DNA from: Tyto alba
Lineage: Eukaryota; Chordata; Aves; Strigiformes; Tytonidae
Direction of reading: 5' to 3'
NCBI RefSeq assembly: GCF_018691265.1
Contig: NW_024881330.1
Span: 21,353,886 to 21,417,885 of the forward strand
Length of the DNA: 64,000 nt
Shown here: piece by piece, positions 38,672-50,660 of the stretch
Numbering within the stretch: position 1 is the first letter of the stretch
Layout: each line of letters begins with the position of its first letter
Made by a program: the position numbers and the translations under genes
Notes under the pieces: generated by a model
What the model was told of the DNA's origin: nothing
Databases searched by the model: none
The model's input: only the letters and a program-made list of their open reading frames with translations

Positions 38672-39580
38672 TCAAATCCAACTGGAGTTAAAGGTAGCCC
38701 CAAGGTGTCAATATGGTTTAACATTTTCATTGATGGTTTGAACAGAGTGCCCCTCAGCAAGTCTGAAAAGGTAACAAATTGGTAGGAGCTGCTAAGACAC
38801 ACTGGAGTGCAAAGGTGCTACTCAGATGAGACCTGGAGAAGAGCAATATCAAAAACAAGAAGTTCAACAAAGACAAATCCTAAATTCTGCATTTGGGACA
38901 GATTAATCTCATGCACAAGTACAGGCTGGGGACCAGTGTATTGAAAAACAGCTTTGCTACAAAGGACCTGGAAGTCCTGGTGAACAAGGTGAGAATGAAT
39001 CAGCAGTGTGCCCTTGGAGCAGTGAATGCCAACCACATCCTTGGACATAAGCATGAGTCTTGACAGCAGGCTGAGATGATTATTCCCCTCTATTCAGTAC
39101 TAGTAAGACCACCTCTTAAGTGCTATGTCCAGTCTAGAGCTCTCCAGTACAAGACAGACATAGGCTGTTTTGGAATGAGTCTGGCAGAGGACCACAAGAC
39201 TGCCAAGGGGCTACAGCAAGGGAAGGTCAAGAAAGCTGGATGTCCAATTTTAAGAAGAGTTCTTCCTGCTGTTTTCAAATACTTATTGGGAGGGTACAAA
39301 GGAGACAAAGCCTCTTGGGCATGTGCAGAGATAGGATAAGAGGCAGTGGAAACAAGACACAGCAAAGGAAATTTTGATTAAATATTAGTGAAAAAGAGTT
39401 GACAGTAATGGCAGTCAAACTGTAGAACTGGTTGCTAAAAGAGGTTGTGAAATCTCCATCCTTGGAGATACTTAAAAAACTTGACTGGGAACCTGATCTA
39501 AATGGGTTCTGGTCTGAGCAGAAGGTTGAACTAAAAGATTTCTGGAGGTCCCTTTTAACATAAAACATTCTATGTTTTTA
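38672..39580 (+). mobile_element. CR1 LINE, 5'-truncated, decayed reverse transcriptase
   Basis: About 0.9 kb of CR1, the main avian and reptilian non-LTR retrotransposon, lies in the plus orientation. It starts in the reverse transcriptase: the segment that should encode the VPQGSVLGPVLFNIFINDL block is recognisable near 38,690-38,740. The following block, where the family has the catalytic ADD after SKF, reads SKSEKVTN (38756-38779), so the active site is lost. Further on, 39,079-39,130 reads LYSVLVRPPLKCYVQ, matching the conserved CR1 LYSALVRPHLEYCVQ. Near 39,280, FKYLLGGYKGD matches the later YKYLKGGY block. The non-coding tail ends with GGAGGTCCCTTTTAACATAA and ACATTCTATG. Several frameshifts and stops show an old, dead copy. 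Frames on the opposite strand are shadows. Confidence 0.93.
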
Positions 39581-40099
39581 TTCTCAATTCAAAAGTCATT
39601 AAGGAAAATAATCACCAACTTGTTTAGTTCTGCATTAAACATTCATAACAAGTATACCTCAGACTTAATACAAGTAATCAGGTATTTCTGTTAACACCAT
39701 GGCCCTGTTATATAATGTCTCACATGTTCACTGAAGTAACTGGGCCTATGCCACTATACACTAACAAATAATTAGATCTCAGAGCTTCAGTTTTGTATGT
39801 AGAATTTTTCACAGCAGTCTGCCATCAATTTAAAATTAAACAAATCCTCTTTGTGTAACTTTTTCCACTGTATGAAGCTGCTTTCAAAGGACAAATTTAA
39901 AATCTAGAACTAAATTTGCTTTCACTTCTTAAAATTTGTAAAGATGATGAAAAAATATCTGGAAGAAACAGATACATCTTGCCTCCTTAAAAACTTAGCA
40001 CTAATTCATTCCAGTATAGGTATTTGAGTGTTTAGACATTCATACATACACTGCACTTTTTTTCATTCACTGTGAAATCAGCAAAGGAATTTATTTTAT
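39581..40099. other. Nothing recognised
   Basis: AT-rich sequence between the CR1 element and an enhancer-like block. No exon, repeat family or RNA gene was seen. Confidence 0.4.
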
Positions 40100-40740
40100 C
40101 TCATTTTCATCGATTCTAAAGGCATGTGGACAACTTTTCTAACATGCAAATTTAATGGCAAAGATACTTGGTTTTATCTTTACATTCAGGCTTCGGGTTT
40201 TAATGGCATTAGGAAATTCACAAGAAAAGCATGAGGAAAATACTATTATCATCCACAGAGCTGATCATATGCTTCACTTTCTTTCACCACAACAGCAAGC
40301 AATGGAAGAAGCAAGATTAAAGCCCAGAGTAGGGATATCATTTTAGAGCTATTCAAATACAGAGAAGCTAAATGATCATACCTCAGCTGTACACGCCTAT
40401 TGCAACTCGTGTTTCACTTCCCAAATATACCGCGTTTAAAACAGAGCAGACTGCAGTTTTGATAACATCTGCTACAACAAATAACAAAAAAAAGAGTGTG
40501 AAGTCTGATGAATGTTTAAACAGAACATTTTTTATGGATCAGCTAAATCTTTTCTGCTTTTTAATTAAAAGTAAAGAAAATGGAACTTAATTATCCTGTA
40601 AAGATTAGCTTGTGGGCATCTTCCTGTAAATTACTTCTAATTGAAAGCAAATTGTCAAGTGACATTCAAAGTACTGTCCTTTAAAACACAGCTGTTCTAT
40701 TGCTGATTTCAGTACATTACAGTGCTTTCTTGTTACAGTA
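40100..40740. promoter_or_regulatory. Candidate conserved non-coding element / enhancer
   Basis: This stretch contains a perfect POU octamer ATGCAAAT (40144-40151) next to TTAATGG, a TAATTG homeodomain core (40638-40643) and an NKX2-type TCAAGTG (40655-40661). Its complexity is high, with no poly-A/T runs over most of its length. It has no convincing coding frame. The resemblance is to developmental enhancers in large introns or gene deserts; conservation itself cannot be seen from one sequence. Confidence 0.25.
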
Positions 40741-42232
40741 AGGCATATTTGAGTATTTTAACAATTTGACTGGTTTTGTATGGATTTCCATTTAGTGAAT
40801 CTTAATCACATTCCCTCCTCCAAAAATTGGAAGAAATAGTAGCTACTTTATTGTACCAAATATCCTAAAGTAATTTCTCTTTTTCTTTTATTTTGATGCT
40901 TATCGGTTAACCACTGATTAGCATATGGCATGGGTAACCAACTAGTTCCGGCTGGTAGCCTGCTACCTAGCCTGCTAGCTAGATCATTCTTACTGCCAGA
41001 AGCAAGTTTACTAGCAAAACCCTTTAAGTTATTTGAAGCAATTTCAAGTAGTTTTATTGTATTAACTGCAAACTGACAGTTTACATTCTATTTTTTTTTT
41101 AGTTATTCATAAATTTACAAGTTCTTGTGATGATATTTGATATAATTTCATAGATGATCATTAATACTCAGAGCAAGATAAAACTATGAAACATTAATAT
41201 AAGCTTATCAAATATATTCAATCATTTTGATAAACCACTTAAATGTGACTTATCATTTCACTTGCAACAGCAACCTCAACCCAAAAACCTGTTACTGTCT
41301 TTTATTAAATCTTCCTTGAGATGGCAAGATTGCATTTGGGTAGATTGAATTTCAGCCTTCTCTTTGCACATGTACTCATCTACTCCAGGAGAATGTAATT
41401 TTATCCTACAACCACAAACAAAGCCAAAAATAAACAGAAGTGAATTCCATATTTCTACAAAAATTACTGTAACATTTGGCATTTCTAGTGTGATCATCCC
41501 ACTTTTATAAGCTTTATTGTCCCCACGACTCTGAATTTAGACACTTCTCTGTGGCAGTGAAAATAGATTCTTAAAACTTTGATATGAAAAGTGTAATGCT
41601 TTTACAGCATTAGGCTTCAAAAGCATGTCTACAGCTGAACAGAAGTGGCTTAAGAAGTGTGTTTGGACACATCTGTTTTAGTCGGCAAGAGGTACTACTT
41701 GCATGTCAGAGCTGAGACATACAAACAGTTGAACAGGTTGCCAGCATAAGACTGGTGGTGGCCTTGAACCCCCAGATGTGGGAGAGGGTGAGCTGGAACA
41801 GACTGCTCCTCAGTATCATTTGGTTTTTCTCAGAACCAGCTGCACATGCTGCTGAGCCACTTTTTAAGGAAATAGTGATATCACTGGGGACCTACTGCTT
41901 GTGAACCACTCACAACATTTCCCCTCCTCTTTTTATCGCCAGAATGTATGATACATGCCTTGTGGCTCTCAGGCAAATTTGGACTCTTGTGTGCTTCAAA
42001 GGATTAATATTTACCATACTAGAAAGCTATTTGTAAACATGCAACGTCATCACTGGATTTGGGAAAAATTACTCATTTATCTTCCTTTAGTATAAAGTTG
42101 TAAATATTAATCTAAAATAATGATAAGAAAATTTAAAAGCACTATTTTCATAAGATCTTCATTCTATTTAAATTTATTATTCTTGGTTTCCTATCAGGCT
42201 CATCATGTATCTGAAAAACTTAGTAAAAATTA

Positions 42233-42266
42233 AAAAACAAACAAACAAACAAACAAAAAAAAAACA
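42233..42266. repeat. (AAAC)n microsatellite
   Basis: About five AAAC units flanked by A runs. One of several similar tracts in the window. Confidence 0.9.
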
Positions 42267-43539
42267 CTCAGGCTAATTTTATTGTATCTTGGTTTCCACT
42301 CCCCAAATTTAATGTTTTTTTTTTTCCCCTCACCATAAGCAGGAATTATATAGGAAAGAAAAACATCTTGCATTACATTCTAAAGGCAATGAGATACATG
42401 GTTATTTATATTTATTGTAGAAGCAAAATTAGAAAGATTATACTATATTCTGCATAAAATACACTTAAGCCCCTAGACATAAAGAACATCCAGTATATTT
42501 TTAAAATCAGTGGTTTTCAATCTCATCTGCAGATTGCACTAGAAGAACATCCTACATGATCAGCAGCTGTTGTCAGCCGTAAGAACCTATCTAATGTCCT
42601 TACAATCATTATGCATTGTAAGCACTGCAGTAGTCATCTAGTACAAGATGAAAAACCATCGATTACTCGTTCTTTGAGGTTAAATGCAAAAATCTAAGAT
42701 ACAACAAAACAGAGTAGTAGTACTGCTTGTCATGTTCTCTAAAGAACACTGAAAATCAAAGCCAATAATAATTTATTGCAAGTAACACATGTAATACCTT
42801 AGTGAAATTAGAACACTAGCAGAGTTCATTTTTGCCATGGTGTAACTATTGAGGTCCTTTACTGCCTCCAATACCTTGAGAGAAACACATGTGCTGGCAG
42901 GGTATGCCTCAGCAGCCTCATCAATAATGTCAACGGTCTATGCCAATAGACATCTCCATAGGTTACAGTATGTAGTAGAAGATATGCAGAATACAGTACC
43001 AAAGCTGAGCTTACAAATCATTTAAGATCATTACTCTCACAGAAAAAATCCTGAGATCACCACCTCAACTTAATATGCCTTTCTTACATTCCACTCCAAC
43101 ATTTCAATGTGATACCCAAAAGGACACATGCAGTGCAGTGCACTGAAAGTTCTGATAGGGGGAAGCAGAAGCTGAATTTTGTGACTACAACAATCTTTTT
43201 TTATGTTTTAATTTGTAATTTTCTGGTTGGTTTCTGCAGTAGTGTTCTGCATAGTCCTTCGGCAAGACAGCAAGGCATTACTTTTTTTCTGACATCAATC
43301 TTGAAAAGCAGACAGGATAAGGCATATTAAAGGAACAGAGGTCCTCAAAAGGTACAGGGAGAGGCCCTCTAGGACCTAAGGGGAAATATCCTTTCTTAGG
43401 AGGTGTTAAAAAGTAACAACCAAAAAAAACAAAACCCACAAAAAAACAAGCAATCAAAATACACACACACATCAATAAAGACTAATGTGCCTATCACTAA
43501 ACCACAGCTAATTATGGCCATTAAGGAGATTTAGAAATT

Positions 43540-43567
43540 AAAAAAAAAAAAAAAATAAAATAAAAAT
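43540..43567. repeat. Poly-A / A-rich tract
   Basis: Sixteen A residues, then TAAAATAAAAA. Simple sequence. Confidence 0.9.
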
Positions 43568-43938
43568 CTGAAAAATCATTCAAACTTGGGGGAAGAAGGG
43601 AGGTATTAACACAAGATTCCCAAAATATGTACCATCAATGGTCAAAAGTAGCACATCAAACACATATAAATGGTGCCTGAGTAACTGAGTATGTCCTTGA
43701 GGACCTTTCTTACAAAAAATACAACTAACATAGTGTTCAGCCAAACACATTTTAACACCCTTATTTAAACTTTTCCTAAGGGCACTTCACCACTTTTCCT
43801 TCACTAAAAACTTAAAATAAAAAATTTAAAATATTTTAAACAAAATTAAAACTTTAGACTGTAGACTTATGTGACAATTTATCTTTAAACAAATCATATC
43901 CACTAAGGAAAATTAATTTACTCTTTTTTTGCTATTAC

Positions 43939-43970
43939 CTGCAGGGCCAACAGCAAATCATGCAGCATAG
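43939..43970 (-). CDS. Possible 32-nt microexon (weak)
   Basis: On the minus strand the acceptor AGTATGTTTATTCAG and donor CTGCAG|GTAATA enclose 32 bases that are clearly GC-richer than the surroundings. The frame entered with two bases of a split codon reads MLHDLLLALQ and ends in phase 0. Another frame is open too, and the CTGCAG could instead be an acceptor. An amphipathic leucine helix is a common chance product. Confidence 0.15.
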
Positions 43971-46900
43971 CTGAATAAACATACTTTTTTCAGGAACCCT
44001 TATTCAATGCATGAGTAAAGAACAGGTCAATCCCATAGATCTATCACACCTAGTACTGACCCTTTCTTCTCACTGAAGATTACAAATTTATGGTTATTTC
44101 TTCTCTTTTCACAGGGTATTCTTCAGTATGGATATAAATCCATCTATAAAAATATGAATAATTCTATTACTATTATTACAGCCATTACCATTCTTATACA
44201 TTACTTGAATTACAGTGGTATTTTAGGAACATTAACAGACTTACAAAATCATAAGAATATTTTTTTATTTTTTCTTTTTTTAAGTAAATGGAAACTGGGA
44301 TTCTTTATGCTATTACACTGTTTCCTGAATAGCACAGAGCTGTGTCACTTACTCTGGAAAAGGGGACTATCATTAGACATGAACAGGTAACCACCCACTT
44401 GAACATATCATAGACCCCATAAGCCAATCATAAAGCTCTGTCTTACAAGGTACAACAGACTTGACCATACAGTTCTCCTATTCACTGCTCCCATTTTAGT
44501 GAAATAAATGATTGAGGCCTTTGATCACCGCAGGAAGCAGCAGATTTTAAAAAGTCAGATTTTAAACATTTTCCACAGTTCCTCTTATGCAGACATCCAA
44601 AACATAGAAATCACAAGGAGAAACAACATAGAGCTTCCAAAATGACATATGTAAGTTTTCAATAAAATCTGCAAGTGTAGTAGCTTTCATAAACAAAAGG
44701 TAGGGACTAAAACCAAGAACTTTCCTATTTGGATCTGGTCTTCCAGACAGTAATTTTGGTATATTAATCCTGCCTAGGACAGTAGCATAGCACTAAGCAA
44801 TGTGCAAGCTTTAAATGCTTCTTTTAATTAAAGCCAGATCATCAAAATCCCTGTCTCATATACAAAAATGCACTGATAAACCGTTTCACATGCAATTCTG
44901 CTTCTGAAAGAAAATGAAGCCTATAAATTAGGGCATGTCTCCTGCAACTTGGTATCACCAATATAATTAGGATATCAGTGCTGACAAACAAAATTACTCA
45001 GGATTCTATAGTAGTGGAACAAGAAAGAGGGGAAAAAAATCCCCCCCAAAAAATCAATCTCAAAATTCAGTAAGAAATATAAGATCCTATAACTTTTCTT
45101 AGTTTCTTCAGAGTAACATCTCTGGAATCCTGCTAATATTAATGCACTTTAATGCACACATACATACACACATACTGCTTCTGACACGTCTGATTTCTGG
45201 ATTTGAAAAATGGGGGATAAAATTGCTGATACATAAGGATGAACACTTACTCTTTATCCTAAGGGAGCTAATGAGAAGATGCTTCCCTTTGTGGATTCAT
45301 GCAAATGAGAATTTGAGTATTTGAGCAAAATTTCAATGTTAATTAGAACTATTAAATACATTCCAGTTTTACATATGCAAAATTCTGTAAACTCTTTTTT
45401 AAGCTGAAATTTCTGGCCCTTGTTCATTTTTTTTTTTAATAACATAAAATGGAAGTACAGCTAAAACATACATGGGTGACATTTTTCATCCCACTTTTAT
45501 TCATGACATGGATACAGATAACAGAGATTTCTTATATACATTATGTTACTTACAATTTCACTTCTATTTCAAAATTGAAGTCATGTCACATGCTAGCACC
45601 TGTGGTATCTAATTACTGGCTACATCCTCATATTTACATCATTATTAAGTGCCTAACACAATGTAACAACATAGTACAAACTACTGATTTATTTGGAAAG
45701 TTATCTTCTCTGTTACAGGAGAAAACAAAATCCCTCAAGTAAGATCTTCAGAGAATAAAAACATATTGATATCAAGTAAAATATATCTACATACATTTTT
45801 TTCTTTCTACATATGGTTTTGTTTTGTTTTGTTAACATGACCCACAGTATCAGGATTGTCTCTGTAAAAACTTAGCATAATGGATTTTAAGATGGAAATT
45901 TCAGCTGGATAGGTAGAGATAATCAGAAATTCAGTTTATCCTTCACAAAGTCTTCCATTCTATGGAACTCTGTAATATGCCCTTACAGGAGACTTGTACC
46001 CAACAAGGGTACAGGCACATCCACTCCTACGCTGTAGAGATTCTTCTATATCAGTCTTCCAAGGACAAAAGGTATAACAGGTTGAAGTATGGCAAACTAT
46101 ACACTAAATCTGAGAGTCGAGGCTGAAACAGAATCAGGACTAGAATATCCTCCATATGGACTGTGGGTGATTCTACTCTAACTTCCTTAAATTGCCAAAG
46201 AGAAAATATTTGTTTTCAGTGTTCTTACATTGATCATATCTCTTAGTTACAAAGTAAAAATAACAGTTTAACAACCTGAAGTAAAAAGTTGTGTTCAGAA
46301 TACTTCAATGTCTGTTTCCAAATACATACATGTAACGCATGGGGAAATTAATAAGAATCTGTTAACATAAAAATAAATAAATAAAATTATGAATTTGTGT
46401 TACACCTCCTTCCTGAGCTATTATTAACTGTGAAAAGTTTGTATTGCCATAATACCTTTATTATAGATCAATGTCTACTTCATTAGAGAAAATATTGTTT
46501 ATGCTATCAAGTTTAAACATGTTGTGTATGTTAAATTCTCTTAACATGAAGTAGCTTTTTGCTACATTAACCACTGTTTAAACAGATATTACCCATACTT
46601 TTACCCACACAGCCAGGCTGCCTTACAAATATTCTTTTCAGAAATCCAAGTTTTTTCATGATTCACCTCTCAGACTGCTGGGCTAAGTGAAGAAACAGAT
46701 GCATACAGCAGGCAAAGAACCACGAGGGAATCCCTCCCCTCTTGGAAGTACAGTTTACATTCACAGATGAAATTTGTATGCGCTCCTTCTAATAATGCAA
46801 ATGCACTTACTATTTCGTCACAGTCTCAAAGTGCAAGAATAGCAAATGATATAACTCATACAAAACCACTGCATGTGCTTATATATAAACACAATATAAC

Positions 46901-47688
46901 AATTGTAAAATATTTTTTCCCAAAGTATGCAAACATCATAAATTCTGAATTTTCAAGGAGTGCATATGCCTGCTTCCCATCCCATTTAACCTTTTCCCAG
47001 AACTACATTCTTTTAGTAATTTTGGTCTGTAATACCAAGAAATAACTTCCTTTTGGAAAGATTTTAGACAAAGAGAACCATGACAAAAATTGCATTTAGT
47101 TTATATGCTTTTTCCTCCTATGAATAATCTGAAAAAATCTTCAGTTTTTATAATTATTTCTATTTTTTCTTCTAACAAAATAACGTGCTATATTTATCTA
47201 GGTTCTTACATAGCATCTGTCATATAACAACTTAAACATACTCCCAATATTTAAGCAGAGAACAACTGCTATCACAAACATTGCTTGCTATTGTCCTAAG
47301 TAATCACATAAAATAGCACGCAACTGACTTCTCAAAAGTCTGAATTCTATTAAGCCTTCATTCTGTTCAGGAGCACAGTGACTGACAGTTTAAGTAGGAC
47401 ATTTTGATATATGAGAACAGTCTGGAAAGACAAAAAAGTATCACTAATTACACAAACATTCAATAACTTCACATTAACATACAGTAAAAGTCATCCCTCT
47501 ATATAAGTGGGAATATACATGATGGAAAAAAGTTCAAAATTGGTATCTGTACCTTGAAAGTATGAAGTAAGTGCTTGTAGCAGAAGGATCACCTTTGGAA
47601 AGAATAAAAATAAAAGGATAGCTTGCATTCAACATCCCAGCATGTTGTTCTGGGTTCCATATATTTTTAAAAAACCCACAATACTAAC
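43971..47688. other. Gene-free AT-rich stretch
   Basis: No exon was supported. A (TTTTG)n tract lies at 45816-45832. Open frames at 45,142-45,742 and 46,767-47,045 have AT-driven composition and no splice sites. Confidence 0.4.
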
Positions 47689-47759
47689 ACACACAAAAAC
47701 ACACAAAAAAAAACCAAAACAAACAAACAAACAAAAAACAAACAAACAAACAAAAACAG
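47689..47759. repeat. (AAAC)n / A-rich microsatellite
   Basis: About 70 bases of AAAC, AAAAC and AC-rich units, the longest such tract in the window. Long frames on both strands here reflect the low-complexity repeat, not genes. Confidence 0.92.
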
Positions 47760-47914
47760 AAAAAGCCCAACAAAAAACCATACGCACTTCAGAGTTCAAC
47801 ACTGATCTGACTACTAGTCTGATTTTTGGGTGCCTGTTTGCAGATGCAGTGGAGTTATCAATCCGAACAGACACACAATCCGGGTCCAATGTCACTTCTC
47901 CTCATTATGTTAAT

Positions 47915-48370
47915 AGTTAATACATGCAAATGAAAACACTCTAGCAATTTGATTTCTTTGAAGATAGTTTGCATATTGTCTTAGCCATAATGACTGTACA
48001 CTTCTCTCAGCCTCGATTTATGCAAGGGTAGTTTAGTTCATTTTTATCAGCTCAAGTTCATTTTGGCTGCTACTGGAATGTATGTGTGTGTTTCTTTTTT
48101 ACCTTTCACCTAATTACCATTCAGGTACCATAAGCAGATTTTTCATGCTATTGGTGTTTTTCTTAATTAAGAAACAAATGAATTCTCCCTAGCAAAAAAG
48201 ATGGAACAACAGAATAAGATGCCAGAGGCTGATGTTCTGCTTCTTAATTGAAGCTGCTTCATTGTTAGGTGTCTGTTATGAGGGGGCAGAAGTGTCATGA
48301 GTTTATGGAGAATAGTATAAAAATAAAAGCACAAATAGTACTTTTCAAATTACAAATGAATACAGGAATA
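47915..48370. promoter_or_regulatory. Candidate conserved non-coding element / enhancer
   Basis: Regulatory-type motifs are dense here: octamer ATGCAAAT (47924-47931), TTTGCAT (47968-47974), TAATTA (48111-48116), the palindrome CTTAATTAAG (48162-48171), TTAATTG (48244-48250) and SOX-type ATTGTT (48261-48266). Coding frames are absent and simple repeats are few. The pattern resembles neural developmental enhancers that bind POU, SOX and homeodomain factors. This is inferred from motif density only. Confidence 0.28.
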
Positions 48371-48449
48371 TTAGCTTTACTGGCACAACTCAACTAAAAT
48401 GTTCTCCTTTCCTTTAGGAGAATAATATCTTTAAATATAAATTATTCTT

Positions 48450-48490
48450 CACATCTGGAAAGCCCCACGTTCTAATCCCAGCCCAGAGTG
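48450..48490 (+). repeat. MIR-like tRNA-derived SINE fragment (weak)
   Basis: The sequence ATCTGGAAAGCCCCACGTTC followed by TAATCCCAGCCC resembles the MIR segment around the B box, where GGGTTCTAATCCCGGCTCTG is typical. It is short and diverged. Confidence 0.3.
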
Positions 48491-48620
48491 AATCCTTTCT
48501 TTTTCCTTTGTCTATTATCTGCACCCTGCTTGTGTGCTCATGTTGTTCAATTAAGGACGTACCTGAATTTACCAGTGAGAGGAATTTTGCTTCTTTTCCT
48601 TCACCCTTTGAGCAAAATAA

Positions 48621-48660
48621 GTCTTTCTCTCTCCCTCTCACTCCCTCTTCTTTGCCCCCA
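48621..48660. repeat. CT-rich low-complexity tract
   Basis: A run of CTCTCTCCCTCTCACTCCCT type. The open frames overlapping it on both strands are compositional artefacts. Confidence 0.85.
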
Positions 48661-48722
48661 TCCCCATTTCTAAGTCTTGTTTTTCTGCTTCCTTTAAGTG
48701 CAAGTTTTTCCTGAGCAATCAA

Positions 48723-50440
48723 AACATCACCACCACTAGCACTTAAAGAAATTCATGACAGTATGCTAGTCAGGACAACATTCTCTCACTCTAATTTTAC
48801 AAAAATTTAGAACTTCTAAGGATCAAGGCCTCCTAGGAATGTTGCATTCTTCTTTTAACACGCAGCCCCTACAATAAGGGTCACAAAAACCCTAAACCAC
48901 ATGGCACATGCCACAAAAATAAATTGGAGTTTCAATACAGAGGCTGAGAGATCAGTTAGTCCTAGAGTTTGGAACAGTAACACAATGTCAAACATCAGTC
49001 TTAATCACTACAGCTTAAATGCAGAGACCATCACTGACATCTTATTTGTAATTAATATATATTAATTGTATGTGAAAACTGGAAAGTAAATATCTGACAA
49101 AGGCTTCTGTGAAGTTGAGATTAAATCCTACCACTCCTCGTAGACACATAATCTCTATCCGTTTCCATAGGAATTATAAGAATGTAAGAACTACAAAATC
49201 AGTATCTCCCCACACCCACAAGAAATTAACTCACTTTTCCATTCAGATACTTTTCTGTTTTGTAAAAGGTGGAATGCCAGGAGAAGGATGAAAACCAAAA
49301 TATTTTTTAGTACAGTATTAACCATAGATCAATTTTCAGATAATCCATAACATATTGAAGCAAAGGACTCCGTATTGTCTTGAAGAAATACAAATAGGTC
49401 TGTTCCTAACAGAAATTGATCTTCTACAGAAAATCTTTCAGTATTTTCTCCATCTGCTTTTATGCATTGTTTTGGACACACAAAATGTCAATTTTCTTTT
49501 CTGTTTAATCAATACTATCATACAATGGGCTTCATCAATATTAATACTAAATTGATGTACCTGTTGATGTAAAGTATGTGTCATAAGGCAATGATAGATG
49601 TATTTTGAAATGGAAACTATGGAATTGTGTGAGAAGGACTTTTTTCCTCCCACTTCCTTCCTTTGAACATTTGCTGGAGGTTGTTTTTTTTTTTTCTCTC
49701 AGCCAGAGAGCTAGATCCAACACATAAAGCAATTTAACAGTATGCTGTTTCTATTTACGTCTGCTCTCTCAAAGAAAAATACTATAATTTCAGATTTTTT
49801 TTTCTTAAAATATACAAAGATGCCAAACTTCATGAAGAAATCAAAGATCCAATTTTGTTCATTTTTTTTACTGATTTTATATATGCAATTCCTTAAGTTT
49901 AACTGTTCTTGGTTTGTACCATTTTCAGTGAGGAGAAAAATAAAGCCTTGCATCAGTAGTTTAATTTCATATAGAGCTATAATCACCACTCACCCCACCC
50001 CCCACCCCCCAAAAAGCAGCTCTGCTGGTAGTCTCCATACAGTAAACAGTAAAGCTTAGTTCTTCATGGACTCCTTCTTTCTACATCTCTGCTGCAGTCC
50101 GAACTTCATTTTTCCTCTCAATCAGTCTCTGACCTCCTCACATGGTGTCCCTGCCAAATTCTTGGCACTGGAAGTGAGGGGGAAGAGGCCATACCATAAG
50201 CGTGTTGATAATGACGAGATAGAAATAGAAAACCAGCTGGATTGTCCTAATAAAGTATGTCTGGGATTCAGAGACACAACAACTCCCTGTTCAGGTCACT
50301 GTTCAGCATTTTAACCCTTTGCATTCCAGCTTGACCTTTCACTAATCTCCATTAAATTATTAAATTAACATTTAATATGAAATTGTACTTAAAAAATTCA
50401 CTTTGATTTCAATGAAACCTATGACCTGCTTCTGTCTACT
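48723..50440. other. Gene-free stretch
   Basis: AT-rich sequence with a C-rich run at 49991-50015. Several overlapping frames occur at 49,355-50,314 on both strands, none with an acceptor and donor that match. Confidence 0.4.
49991..50015. repeat. C-rich (CACCCC)n tract
   Basis: The run CACCCCACCCCCCACCCCCC is followed by AAAAA. The complementary strand has G runs of four, six and six that could form a quadruplex only if a fourth run is recruited. Confidence 0.85.
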
Positions 50441-50660
50441 GTATTTTAATTATGTCACTTTCGCTTGAGACATGCAAATCAGTCCTGAAAGATTTTTGCT
50501 CATTGTTTTCTCCTTTTCTGTTATCTTAAAAATGCCCATATTGTCATATTTGATCTTTGTTCTTCTGCTGAAGTCTTGGCTAACTGATGCAACTGAGGAG
50601 CTTTCTAAAGCTCTAATGTTATAAGTTATTGTTTTCTCTTTACATCAGTTATTAAGCATT
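50440..50660. promoter_or_regulatory. Candidate conserved non-coding element / enhancer
   Basis: Octamer ATGCAAAT (50472-50479) lies 22 bp before a SOX-type ATTGTT (50502-50507); a second ATTGTT is at 50628-50633 and a TTTTAATTA core lies just upstream. The sequence is complex, with no coding frame. Motif content suggests a POU/SOX-responsive element; this has not been shown. Confidence 0.22.

Larger units (their letters stand above)
40741..43938. other. Gene-free AT-rich stretch
   Basis: It contains an (AAAC)n tract at 42233-42266 and a poly-A at 43540-43567. The part at 41,640-41,970 is less AT-rich (including CCTTGAACCCCCAGATGTGG), but no exon or repeat family could be assigned. Confidence 0.4.

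Noticed and set aside
38818..39568. Minus-strand frames inside the CR1 element
   Set aside because: Antisense shadows of the LINE reverse transcriptase region.
47629..47920. Long frames on both strands
   Set aside because: They exist because the (AAAC)n repeat contains no stop codons.
48414..48722. 102-codon minus-strand and two plus-strand frames
   Set aside because: They overlap a CT-rich low-complexity tract; highly charged peptide with no family resemblance.
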